Origin: Cephalothrix simula
Lineage: Eukaryota > Nemertea > Palaeonemertea > Archinemertea > Cephalotrichidae
Direction: 5' to 3'
Assembly (NCBI GenBank): GCA_035591015.1
Contig: JAXIUW010022230.1
Coordinates: 1-64,000 of the forward strand
Length of the DNA: 64,000 nt
Every line of letters begins with the position of its first letter. The stretch's first letter is position 1. The position numbers and the translations under genes were made by a program. Of this stretch, positions 35,108-43,487 are shown piece by piece. The notes beneath the pieces were generated by a model. It ran no database searches. It worked only from the letters and a program-made list of their open reading frames with translations, and was not told where the DNA came from.

Positions 35108-35455
35108 ATGGAAGCGGAAGTTGTTAAAAGATGCCAAGAAGCGCTCTTAGAAATGCTAGGTTCAATAGATGAGGGCACAGATGATACGGTAAGTGGGATG
35201 CGGGATGAAGTCTCTATGTTTCCAGACCCCACCGACCGTGCCATGCGAGAGTCTAATAGGAACTTAACGCTAAGAATTCGTGATCGTGAACGCCGACTAA
35301 TCTCTAAAATAAGAGCTGCGTTAGCGCGCATTGAGGCCGGAACCTACGGTTTGTGCAAAATCTGTGGAGAAGAAATATCGCCGAAAAGGCTTTATGCTCG
35401 CCCGGTGGCAGAGCTGTGCATAGACTGTAAGGAAAAACAAGAAGTTCATGAATAA
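35108..35455 (+). CDS. DksA/TraR-family C4 zinc-finger transcription factor
   Basis: Binds the RNA polymerase secondary channel, modulating rRNA and stress promoters with ppGpp. The 115-aa protein has a coiled-coil region and a zinc finger formed by C83, C86, C104 and C107. The block PTDRAMRESNRNLTLRIRDR, with ARPVAELCIDCK, resembles deltaproteobacterial DksA. It is shorter at the N-terminus than E. coli DksA (151 aa). The ATG at 35108 is chosen over a GTG at 35078 that adds a non-conserved leader. Confidence 0.85.
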   Translation: MEAEVVKRCQEALLEMLGSIDEGTDDTVSGMRDEVSMFPDPTDRAMRESNRNLTLRIRDRERRLISKIRAALARIEAGTYGLCKICGEEISPKRLYARPVAELCIDCKEKQEVHE

Positions 35456-35497
35456 GCTCGGGCAGAGTTCTAAAAACTTTTTCAAGAGCTTATTTTT
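35454..35497 (+). terminator. Possible terminator after the dksA-like gene
   Basis: AAGCTC (35454-35459) and GAGCTT (35486-35491) can pair around an inner AGTT/AACT helix, followed by ATTTTTG. The loop is long and the T-run short, so this is only a weak candidate. Confidence 0.25.
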
Positions 35498-35803
35498 GCA
35501 AGAGCTTTGTGGCTACTCTCTCAAATCATGCCGATCTAGAAGGCATGGCAATATTTTATGCCAAATAAATATGGCAAATGGATCTGGCAAATGGATATAA
35601 CGAGTAGCGATGGCGAGTGGTGCTGGCAAGTAAGATAACTAGCAGATACACAGGTAGCAGCGCAGCATTAAAAATGATGCTAGCACGAGCAATAAAGGCT
35701 TCATTTTGGCATGAAGCGAATTAGCTATGCAATAAACGCAAGGCCTGTAAGTGTGAGGTTCTATTCAAAGCCTGCAGGATGTTAAGCAGGTTGTGCTTAA
35801 GTT
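35456..35803. repeat. Gap before dcd with a 13-bp array
   Basis: There is no gene here. Five units occupy 35573-35636: GGCAAATGGATCT, GGCAAATGGATAT, AACGAGTAGCGAT, GGCGAGTGGTGCT and GGCAAGTAAGAT, period 12-13 bp. The rest has no recognisable content. Confidence 0.65.
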
Positions 35804-36364
35804 ATGATTATATCAGATGCAACGATTACCGAGCTGGTTAAAAAGGGTGAGCTGGTTATAGAGCCCTTTGATGCAGAATCGGTGCAACCAGCATCAATTG
35901 ATTTGAGGTTGGGTAGTAGTTTTGCGACCCTCAAAGAGCATGTGCAGTCAACCATAGAGCTTGATCAACCCTTAGATTATGTTTCAGTTGAGGCTGAAGA
36001 AATCATTATCAATCCGCAGACCTTTTTGTTGGCAACTACCTTGGAATACATAGAAATTCCAGCGCAAATGACTGCCTTTGTTGAGGGTAGAAGCTCAATT
36101 GGGCGCATTGGTTTGTTTGTGCAGAATGCAGGTTGGGTTGACCCGGGGTTTAAGGGGCATTTAACCTTAGAATTGTTTAATGCTAATCGCTATCCAATCC
36201 GCTTAACTAGTGGTCGGCGCATCTGTCAGTTGGTGGTCTCTAAGTTAGATCGCCCAGCGCAACGCCCCTATCAAGGTAAGTATCTTGGACAAAGTGTCGC
36301 CACGGGCAGCCTTGTTCATAAAGACCACGAAGTTGCTCAAGGGCATAAAAATAAGTCTGACTAG
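35804..36364 (+). CDS. dcd: dCTP deaminase
   Basis: Converts dCTP to dUTP, feeding dTMP synthesis. The 186-aa protein has the family core EGRSSIGRIGLFVQNAGWVD, then DPGFKGHLTLELFN with the catalytic Glu, and a C-terminal SGRRICQLV. Length matches the homotrimeric monofunctional or bifunctional (dUTP-forming) enzymes; which one cannot be told from this sequence alone. Confidence 0.92.
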   Translation: MIISDATITELVKKGELVIEPFDAESVQPASIDLRLGSSFATLKEHVQSTIELDQPLDYVSVEAEEIIINPQTFLLATTLEYIEIPAQMTAFVEGRSSIGRIGLFVQNAGWVDPGFKGHLTLELFNANRYPIRLTSGRRICQLVVSKLDRPAQRPYQGKYLGQSVATGSLVHKDHEVAQGHKNKSD

Positions 36365-36409
36365 GCACAGCTAAGCAAGCCAGTTCAGTTTTGCGCATAT
36401 TATTCAAGC

Positions 36410-37396
36410 ATGAAATCAAGGCACTATATAAAAACATCTATAACAGCATCTATAACAGCACTTATAGCAGCTTCAATGCTAATAGCTTTGCTGGGGGCGG
36501 TCTCTACGTTGTATGCACAACAGACTACTGATGCTGTGGCTACTCTATCACGTAAAATAGGCAATGCTAATATACTAAAAGTTGCCGACAACCGCATGAT
36601 TATTGGCGAAAATGGCTCTCTTTTGGTTAATGATGACACCGTTATTACCAGCAAAAAAAGCCGTGTAAGCATAATTTTTCGTGACGGTACAGAGGTGCGC
36701 ATGTTTGAGAATAGTAACTTTGTGATTAAAAGTGATGAGGTAAACTCTGAGAAACGCATAATAAACCATCAGTTGGCGTTGCGTGAAGGCAGTTTGCAGG
36801 GTTCTTTTCCTAAGAAAGATATTGCCACTAAAATCAGATTGCCAGAGGCAAATATCATAGCGAATGACGCTACCTTAAAAGCAGCAAGCACTAACGGTAA
36901 GGCATCAATATCATTAAGTAGTGGTCAAGTAGAAGTAAGCAATCTTGAGGGTAGCTACACGCTTCAACAGGGTTATTCATTGCGTTCTTTTGGTCCTAGC
37001 GACAAGCTACATGAGAAAGTAGAAAGAATTTCTACATTTATTCACTTGGCGACCGAAACTACAGACTTAACCTTTGAAGATGGCAATTCAGAAGAAGTAA
37101 TCATCGCAATACGCCTGCTTGACCGTGAGACTAACGAAGAAATTTTCCACAGCGCACCGGTTTATCTGTACAGTAACTATGACAACATAGATTATCCACC
37201 AGAAATTCAGTTAGATGCACGAGGCTCGGCGTTAACCGCAATCAGAATCAAAAAGCCTGCTAAAGTTAATCGTACTGAAAACTTGAATATCTTTATTTGG
37301 TGCGTTATTGAAGATGAAAACTTTGACGCCTTAGCCGGCAAGCTCTTACTGCGCTATCCCGCCCAAAATGACATAAAACGCGTTATTGTTGATTAA
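36410..37396 (+). CDS. Exported FecR-domain protein
   Basis: A 328-aa protein whose signal peptide (about 1-36, ending LYAQQ) is followed by a FecR-like domain (about 50-215: IGENGSLLVNDDTVIT, VSIIFRDGTEVRMFENSNFVI, RLPEANIIANDATLKA). A beta-rich C-terminal domain lies at about 225-328. FecR domains of stand-alone periplasmic proteins are thought to be ligand-binding or structural. No sigma factor, TonB receptor or anti-sigma helix is present, so a classical FecR signalling role is unlikely. The signal-peptide DNA contains four 12-bp repeats, giving TSIT-ASIT-ALIA. Confidence 0.7.
   Translation: MKSRHYIKTSITASITALIAASMLIALLGAVSTLYAQQTTDAVATLSRKIGNANILKVADNRMIIGENGSLLVNDDTVITSKKSRVSIIFRDGTEVRMFENSNFVIKSDEVNSEKRIINHQLALREGSLQGSFPKKDIATKIRLPEANIIANDATLKAASTNGKASISLSSGQVEVSNLEGSYTLQQGYSLRSFGPSDKLHEKVERISTFIHLATETTDLTFEDGNSEEVIIAIRLLDRETNEEIFHSAPVYLYSNYDNIDYPPEIQLDARGSALTAIRIKKPAKVNRTENLNIFIWCVIEDENFDALAGKLLLRYPAQNDIKRVIVD
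36434..36481 (+). repeat. Four-unit 12-bp repeat inside a signal peptide
   Basis: ACATCTATAACA, GCATCTATAACA, GCACTTATAGCA and GCTTCAATGCTA are in register and in frame, encoding a four-residue hydrophobic repeat in the signal sequence of the FecR-domain protein. Confidence 0.8.
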
Positions 37397-37472
37397 TCGC
37401 TCTGCTTATATTAGCTAATAGGTTTAGCCGCCAGCATTTAGCTTTTAGTTAGATATTTAGAGCAGAGTGGCT

Positions 37473-38258
37473 CTAGCCAGCTCTGTCTATAATAGCTGTT
37501 GGTGCGGGTCTAATCGGAATACCACGCTGCTCTAAGGCATTTTTGAGCTGAGGAATGGGTAAGGTAGCATAATGGAAGATAGATGCCGCTAAAGCTGCGT
37601 CAGCGTGTCCATTGGTGAATACATCGTAGAAGTGGTCTACAGTGCCGCCACCGCCTGAGGCGATAACTGGAATGGATACAGCTTGACTAATGCAAGCAGT
37701 GAGTTCTAAGTCATAGCCATTCTGACGACCATCTTGATCCATGCTGGTGAGTAGTATTTCACCGGCTCCACGTAGGGCAGCTTCTTTTGCCCACTCTAAA
37801 GCATCACGCCCTGTATTTTTCCGTCCACCATGGCTGTAAACTTGCCAACCATTGCCGTGTTGCTTGGCATCTATAGCCACCACGATGCACTGTGACCCAA
37901 AGCGTTGAGCTCCTTCTTCAATAAGGCCGGGGTTAGTCAATGCTGACGAATTAATAGAAACCTTATCGGCGCCATTACTAATGATGGTGCGAATATCTTC
38001 TATAGAATTAATGCCTCCGCCAATGGTAAAAGGTATAAATAAGACTTTTGCCAGCCTAGAAATTAGCTCTAGCTGCAATCGGCGGCGTTCATGCGAAGCG
38101 GTAATATCAAGAAAAACTAATTCATCACAGCCTTGTTGGTTATAATGCTGCGCTAGCTCTATGGGGTTGCCAGCATCTTGAATAGACTTAAAGCTAACGC
38201 CCTTAACTACACGACCATCTTTAATATCTAGGCAGGCGATTATACGATTAGTAAGCAT
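37473..38258 (-). CDS. hisF: Imidazole glycerol phosphate synthase, cyclase subunit
   Basis: With HisH it converts PRFAR to IGP and AICAR in histidine synthesis. The 261-aa TIM barrel shows [14 protein letters not shown] (first catalytic Asp), ISLTS-like phosphate loops and [15 protein letters not shown] (second catalytic Asp), with [13 protein letters not shown] near the C-terminus. It overlaps hisA by 11 bp; hisH, hisB and hisIE are not in the window. Confidence 0.96.
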   Translation of the reverse strand: MLTNRIIACLDIKDGRVVKGVSFKSIQDAGNPIELAQHYNQQGCDELVFLDITASHERRRLQLELISRLAKVLFIPFTIGGGINSIEDIRTIISNGADKVSINSSALTNPGLIEEGAQRFGSQCIVVAIDAKQHGNGWQVYSHGGRKNTGRDALEWAKEAALRGAGEILLTSMDQDGRQNGYDLELTACISQAVSIPVIASGGGGTVDHFYDVFTNGHADAALAASIFHYATLPIPQLKNALEQRGIPIRPAPTAIIDRAG

Positions 38259-39012
38259 TGATTGCGCTTATAACCTCTTCAAGATTAAGTTTATTTTCAT
38301 AGAGAGCCTTGCCGATAATCACTCGGTTAACATTAGGAATAGTGGCTAGGCTTTGAATGTCAGCAATGGTTGAAACTCCGCCCGAGGCAGTAACCTGCAT
38401 GCCACTGTTTTCGGCAAAATCGCTCAAAGCACTCAGGTTAGGGCCACTAAGCATACCGTCGGTTTCAATATCAGTGAAGATAGCCTGCTCAATGCCCTGT
38501 TTACGCCAATACTGGGCAAAATCTTGAGCGGTTTGGCCACTAGAGTTTGTCCAGCCATCAATCATTACCTGATTAGAGCGTGCATCAACCCCCAGTTGAA
38601 AACGCTGCGGATGATGCTTGGCGAGTAAATCAAGCAGTATTTGAGGCGCTTTTATGGCCATAGTGCCGATGATAACTGATTGAATACCCGCATCAAAAAT
38701 CCGCTCAACATCCTCAACAGAGCGTAATCCACCGCCAAGCTGTATGACTAGGTTGGTATGCTGGCGAATGCGCTCAATAGACTCTAAGTTGCCCTGACGG
38801 CCATTAAAAGCACCGTCTAAGTCAACAATGTGCAGCATTGATGCTCCCTGAGTCTCAAATTGCTGTGCCTGTGCGACTGGGTCTGTGTTGTAGACACTCT
38901 CAAAATCTAAAGAGCCCGCTTGTAACCTTACGCAACGCCCACCACGAAGGTCTATGGCAGGGATGACCACTAGGTTTGTGGCACTAAAATGTTGTTCAGG
39001 TTTTATGTTCAT
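38248..39012 (-). CDS. hisA: ProFAR isomerase
   Basis: Opens the ribose ring of ProFAR to PRFAR. The 254-aa TIM barrel has [15 protein letters not shown] (catalytic Asp), LQLGGGLR, and [14 protein letters not shown] (second Asp). It is upstream partner of hisF in a two-gene operon. The start used is the ATG at 39012; a MIP-like start further in would cut conserved sequence little. Confidence 0.95.
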   Translation of the reverse strand: MNIKPEQHFSATNLVVIPAIDLRGGRCVRLQAGSLDFESVYNTDPVAQAQQFETQGASMLHIVDLDGAFNGRQGNLESIERIRQHTNLVIQLGGGLRSVEDVERIFDAGIQSVIIGTMAIKAPQILLDLLAKHHPQRFQLGVDARSNQVMIDGWTNSSGQTAQDFAQYWRKQGIEQAIFTDIETDGMLSGPNLSALSDFAENSGMQVTASGGVSTIADIQSLATIPNVNRVIIGKALYENKLNLEEVISAINAY

Positions 39013-39176
39013 AGTTGCTTGTTCAGTCTTTTAGTTTTGACTAGCATAGATAATACATTACGATTTTGTCTATTTGTATATCATTCATCAGCATAGCTTA
39101 CTAATGCTTGGCGCAGGCTAAACCAAGTTTTATGGCATTAGCCCTCAGCTTAGCTAATCTTAGCTAATGCGCATTA

Positions 39177-39233
39177 TGCTGTATGGCCTGCTGTGTCGCC
39201 TCTTATATCTGCTGTGTCTACTTTTGCGTTGTC
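39177..39233. repeat. 12-bp degenerate repeats in the hisA-prs gap
   Basis: TGCTGTATGGCC, TGCTGTGTCGCC, a 9-base spacer, TGCTGTGTCTAC and TTTTGCGTTGTC. This gap of 270 bp lies between the hisA 5' side and the 3' end of the PRPP synthetase-like gene. The 10-mer TTAGCTAATC/TTAGCTAATG is duplicated nearby (39150-39169). Confidence 0.6.
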
Positions 39234-39282
39234 TTTATATTAGTCTACTATGCCAAACTCAGGTCACGCTTAGTTCAATTAG

Positions 39283-40458
39283 CTAGCTACGGTAGATATT
39301 ATGGCTTGAGTAATCAAGACTATATAGTTTACGGGTGTTCTCTATAGACTGATTAGCAATAAATTCAGATGGATTTATATTTTTTTCAAGACATTCTTTG
39401 ATGAAGTGCGCAACCCATTTTTCAATTTTGATGACAATCATGCGCTTACGCAGACGTCCTTGGTCATCACGATTAAGCACGTTGGGCATGGTATTGGTGG
39501 TGATAAACTCTGTTAGGTGTTTAGAGTTTAGATTACGCCGTGTTTCCGCAGACATATAGGTATGTGTGCAGTAAAAGAATATTTTCGCTGGGCGACAATA
39601 GGGGTCGCTAGCAATTTTGTCAATGGTGCTAGAAATAGTCATGCCCGTCCGCACCATATCATCTAAAATGAATACCGTTTTATCCTTCATAATTGATAGG
39701 TCTTCATCAGAACTAATAACAACATCACGTTGGCTACTACGTTCTTTTTTAAGAGTTATTTGTGATGCTTCGCTTAGATTAGATGCCTTGCATACCGAAC
39801 TTACAAAGCTAGATGCGCCTTCATCAGGTGCTACAAAGCAAACATCGGAGCCCTTTTTGCTCGAATCGATTAGAGTTAGCAAAAAGCTAGCAACGACATG
39901 ATAAATATCCATATTCACATAAGACAGCTTTTCTGAATGAAAAATAGTATTGTAGATATTGTTAAGAACTTCAGGCTTATGGTTGTGAATCGTTACAACC
40001 TGATCTACACCGCCCTTCCGAAGGATTTCTGCATACACTTTAGCTGAAAAGGGCTGTCCATCAAACTTTTTGCGATCAGCATCGCTCGTCATTTGTGGAT
40101 GGCCAATAGAATGTGGCCCACGATCTTGAGCTGAAAAGAAGAGATCAGGTTCAATCAAGATAACTTTTTCAGCGCCATTTTCTTTGGCAGCGGCAGAAAT
40201 TAGAATATTGCTAGCAGCTAGTTGAGTGCGCGTTCCCGATGGATGAGTGGTTGACACTATATAAACCGTCTTATTACGCAACGAGTTACCAATGCCCGAA
40301 CTAGAGTAATCTCTGGTCAAAAATGTAGGACAAAACTCTGTGTTAGCAAAGGTAGTTAATGAAATAATATCTGAAATATCCGTAGTTTGACCATAATTAT
40401 AGGCTACTCCTAAAGCAAAGGATGAATCGGTGGTATTAGAGACAATTATCGAATCCAT
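39283..40458 (-). CDS. Divergent PRPP synthetase-like protein
   Basis: This 391-aa protein is homologous to ribose-phosphate pyrophosphokinase, about 75 residues longer than the usual 310-320. The PRPP loop VFILDDMVRTGMTI is intact. The ATP-site region is recognisable (AQDR, then after an insertion KKFDGQPFSAKVYAE), but the usual DLH segment reads TIHNHKPE. A C-terminal extension follows the last strand. I infer PRPP formation or a regulatory paralogue; this is not the standard Prs. It lies 91 bp downstream of the purD-purE fusion on the same strand, linking it to purine synthesis. Confidence 0.7.
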   Translation of the reverse strand: MDSIIVSNTTDSSFALGVAYNYGQTTDISDIISLTTFANTEFCPTFLTRDYSSSGIGNSLRNKTVYIVSTTHPSGTRTQLAASNILISAAAKENGAEKVILIEPDLFFSAQDRGPHSIGHPQMTSDADRKKFDGQPFSAKVYAEILRKGGVDQVVTIHNHKPEVLNNIYNTIFHSEKLSYVNMDIYHVVASFLLTLIDSSKKGSDVCFVAPDEGASSFVSSVCKASNLSEASQITLKKERSSQRDVVISSDEDLSIMKDKTVFILDDMVRTGMTISSTIDKIASDPYCRPAKIFFYCTHTYMSAETRRNLNSKHLTEFITTNTMPNVLNRDDQGRLRKRMIVIKIEKWVAHFIKECLEKNINPSEFIANQSIENTRKLYSLDYSSHNIYRS

Positions 40459-40549
40459 AAGTCATCTGTTGCTAATATTATTCGGTAAAGGATTTATCTT
40501 AAATTGGAAACAAGCCAAATAAAAGCAAATAAAAACAAACAAAAGTATT

Positions 40550-42328
40550 TTATATTAAAGTGCTTAAATTCAGTTTCTTATGCTGCTCAGCAATATCTAT
40601 GGTAGCTCGCAGGCTATATTCACGAAGAGCAAGGCTAAAGGTTGGATAATGCAGTGCCAAAATCCGTGTAGCCAACAAAGCTGCATTAACGGCAGCATTC
40701 ACCCCAACTCCAGCTACGGGAACTCCCGGCGGCATTTGAATAACCGACAATGAAGCATCTAGGCCATCAAAGCTAGAATTAACCGGCACACCAATTACCG
40801 GCGCATGTGTTTCAGCAGCAACTACTCCGGGCAAAGCTGCTGACATTCCGGCAATGGCTATAAATACCTCTACGCCGGCATTACGGGCAGAACTTATAAA
40901 TTCACGAACTCGCTGTGGAGTTCTATGTGCCGAGGCCACGGCCAGCTCGCTCTTAATCCCTAAACTAGCAAGCGTAGCAACGGCTTTACGGCCAATTTCA
41001 ATATCAGATTTGCTGCCCATAACAATGCCAACTAGGGGCTGCTGGGGTAGCATATAACGACTGGCTTTTAGACCAATATCACGGCGATGATGACTGCCCG
41101 GCCATTGAATAGCATCAGCCATATTTAATGTCCGTTCAAGAACATCAGCTAAGTTTTTTGCGTAAGCGCAGAGGCTTAACACACGACCACCGCTGGTTTG
41201 CCACCCCTGCTGAACATGCTTGGTACCAGCATGAAAAATCTGCTCGTACATAGATAATGGCTGGGCAAGGCCATCAATCCAATCACCTAATCGTGGTGTG
41301 GCTGGATAATTCTCAGCAGCTTTAACCACACAAGCGGCATAACCGGGATAAATCTTCAGGCTTTCAGTTTTTAGTTGCTGCTCTAGCTGATTATTAGCCG
41401 TTGCTGCCAAAATGGGTAGTAAATCATTTTTGATAAGCAACATTAAAACCTGAGCTTCTGGGTCGCCAAAACGACAGTTATACTCAAGCACATACGGTTT
41501 TTGGTCGCTAATAATCAGGCCAATGTATAGCACTCCGCAGTATTTGATGCCTTCAGATTTTAAGCCGCTTAAAGTTGGTTTAATAACTTCATCTTCAATG
41601 GTAGATAATAGCTTAGGCGTAATTAAAGGCGTAGGCGCATAGGCACCCATGCCACCGGTATTAGGACCTCGTTCCAGATCAAAGACTGCTTTATGATCCT
41701 GAGCTGAAGGCAAAATAACGTAGCCATCGCCATCGGTAATCACAAAAATAGATACCTCATCGCCGTCTAAAAAATCTTCAAAAATAACTGGTTGACCTTC
41801 AGCAGAATATTTTTCAAAGATAGTATTAGTCACCTGCTCAACATCGCCTTCATCATATGAACGACAAACGCTAACGCCCTTACCGGCAGCTAATCCATCA
41901 GCTTTAATAACTAATGGCCACGTTTTACGCTTAGTGAGGGCATCAAGAGCCTCTTTAAGATTGGTGTAAGTTGTGTAGTTTGCGCTCGCTATGCCGAATT
42001 TACGCATGAATTCTTTAGCGAATAGTTTGCTGCCTTCAAGCATGGCACCGGCACTTGATGGTCCAAACACAGGAATATTGGCCTCGGTGAGGCGATCAGC
42101 CAGTCCATCAACTAAGGGCTGCTCAGGCCCAACAACGACTAAATCAATCTTATTCTGTTGGCAGAAATCAATAATTGCCTTATCGGAATCTAAGGCAACA
42201 CACTGGGCATAAGTAGCAATAGCATCGCTACCCGGGCTACAATAAAGATTATTTAAGATAGGGCTTTGGGTTATTTTCCAAGCTAAACTATGTTCTCTGG
42301 CACCAGAGCCAATTATTAATACATTCAC
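40550..42328 (-). CDS. PurD-PurE fusion (GAR synthetase / AIR carboxylase-type)
   Basis: This 592-aa protein joins two purine enzymes. Residues 1 to about 425 are PurD (GAR synthetase): N-terminal LIIGSGAREHSLAWK, ATP-grasp blocks WPLVIKADGLAAGKGV and NTGGMGAYAP, then EYNCRFGDPE. From about 433 comes PurE, which forms CAIR: GIVMGSKSD, the catalytic SAHRTP, then AGMSAALPGVVAAETHAPVIGVPV and QMPPGVPVAGVGV. SAHRTP is class I-like, while AGMSAALPG departs from the common AGGAAHLPG, so whether it uses N5-CAIR or AIR plus CO2 cannot be settled here. Steps 2 and 6 of the pathway are not consecutive. No purK is nearby. Confidence 0.92.
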   Translation of the reverse strand: MNVLIIGSGAREHSLAWKITQSPILNNLYCSPGSDAIATYAQCVALDSDKAIIDFCQQNKIDLVVVGPEQPLVDGLADRLTEANIPVFGPSSAGAMLEGSKLFAKEFMRKFGIASANYTTYTNLKEALDALTKRKTWPLVIKADGLAAGKGVSVCRSYDEGDVEQVTNTIFEKYSAEGQPVIFEDFLDGDEVSIFVITDGDGYVILPSAQDHKAVFDLERGPNTGGMGAYAPTPLITPKLLSTIEDEVIKPTLSGLKSEGIKYCGVLYIGLIISDQKPYVLEYNCRFGDPEAQVLMLLIKNDLLPILAATANNQLEQQLKTESLKIYPGYAACVVKAAENYPATPRLGDWIDGLAQPLSMYEQIFHAGTKHVQQGWQTSGGRVLSLCAYAKNLADVLERTLNMADAIQWPGSHHRRDIGLKASRYMLPQQPLVGIVMGSKSDIEIGRKAVATLASLGIKSELAVASAHRTPQRVREFISSARNAGVEVFIAIAGMSAALPGVVAAETHAPVIGVPVNSSFDGLDASLSVIQMPPGVPVAGVGVNAAVNAALLATRILALHYPTFSLALREYSLRATIDIAEQHKKLNLSTLI

Positions 42329-42592
42329 ATTAAAATCTTAGTTACGGTGGTTATAAATTATATCAAATACGGAGCAATTATAATTAGCTACCAGCAGTAA
42401 TGTGCCTTGCATTTTTCAATTTATAAAAGCACTTTCTGCAAGCATACCAAGTAGCTTAAAAATAATAAATGCAATAAGTTACCAATATGTAGCCAACATA
42501 TAATGAACACTCTGTTATTGATAGTGTTAATATGCTAACTTTTGCGTAGAATGTCTATCTTATCTTTTATATTTATTCAATAGGTTATTGCT

Positions 42593-43192
42593 ATGTCTGA
42601 TAAAAACAAAAATAATCATTCTGATACGGTTTATGTTTGGGATAAGTTTATCCGCTTTTTTCATTGGGGAATGGTAAGCTGCGTGGTAGTATCGTTTATC
42701 AGCGGTAAAGCCGAGGTTTATCCTGTGCATTATATTTCAGGCTATATTTTGGCGGCTTTAATATTGGCTCGCATCTATTGGGGTTTTGCCGGACCAAAGC
42801 ATGTTCGGTGGACTTCATTTTTCTTTTCACCTAAAGAAATGATAGGTGAGGCCAAGGGCATCATAACCAATACAAGACCAAAAAATTATCCGGGGCATAA
42901 TCCGTTGGCATCACCAGTCATGCTAGGGATTTTTATAGTGATTTTAGGATTAATCATCAGTGGCATGTTAGTCGTTGGTATAGAAGATCAAGAAGGCCCT
43001 TTCGCTAGCCTCCATACGTCTGTTGACAAGGAAGTTGGTGAAATTCTTGAAGAAGTTCATGAAACCCTAGTGGGAGCTTTAATGTTATTGATAGTATTTC
43101 ACTTGCTGGGCTTAACCATTGCCACTATTCAATACAAAGAAAACATATTCAAAACAATGATTACCGGCCGTCGTAAAAAGCGTGATGAATAA
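42593..43192 (+). CDS. b561-type membrane cytochrome b
   Basis: A 199-aa protein with four transmembrane helices and candidate axial heme histidines in FFHWGM, VHYISGY, EVHETLV and VFHLLGL. It resembles prokaryotic cytochrome b561 / Ni,Fe-hydrogenase b-subunit proteins. It would move electrons between quinol and a periplasmic or membrane partner, which is not apparent; no hydrogenase or cytochrome c gene flanks it. Confidence 0.85.
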   Translation: MSDKNKNNHSDTVYVWDKFIRFFHWGMVSCVVVSFISGKAEVYPVHYISGYILAALILARIYWGFAGPKHVRWTSFFFSPKEMIGEAKGIITNTRPKNYPGHNPLASPVMLGIFIVILGLIISGMLVVGIEDQEGPFASLHTSVDKEVGEILEEVHETLVGALMLLIVFHLLGLTIATIQYKENIFKTMITGRRKKRDE

Positions 43193-43487
43193 GGCTTTTG
43201 AGGCAGAAAACTAAATCGCTCTAAATAAATTATTGCACTCTTCAAGAGGTGCTGATGCTCTAATGACCAATCATAACTGTAGATTTGTAAGGCCCTTAGA
43301 GCATAAAGGGCGCACCATCACAGTTGCAGAGCAAAAGCAGTGCTGACAGCACAATAACTGTCCATTTAGCGAGTGATGAAGCTTTGTAGCAAGAATTTTT
43401 ATTGGTCATGACTATATTTGTCTGACTTAACGTAAATATACACTTATTAAATACGTTAAAATAATCATTTCGCCTTATAAAATAGTG

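Noticed and set aside
36410-37396. FecR-type anti-sigma signalling protein
   Set aside because: No N-terminal anti-sigma domain, no sigma factor and no TonB receptor; only the FecR-like domain is present.
40550-42328. PurE domain as a definite class II (AIR plus CO2) enzyme
   Set aside because: AGMSAALPG hinted at it, but SAHRTP is class I-like and the residues diagnostic of class II (SAHK, AGRSN) are absent; class left open.
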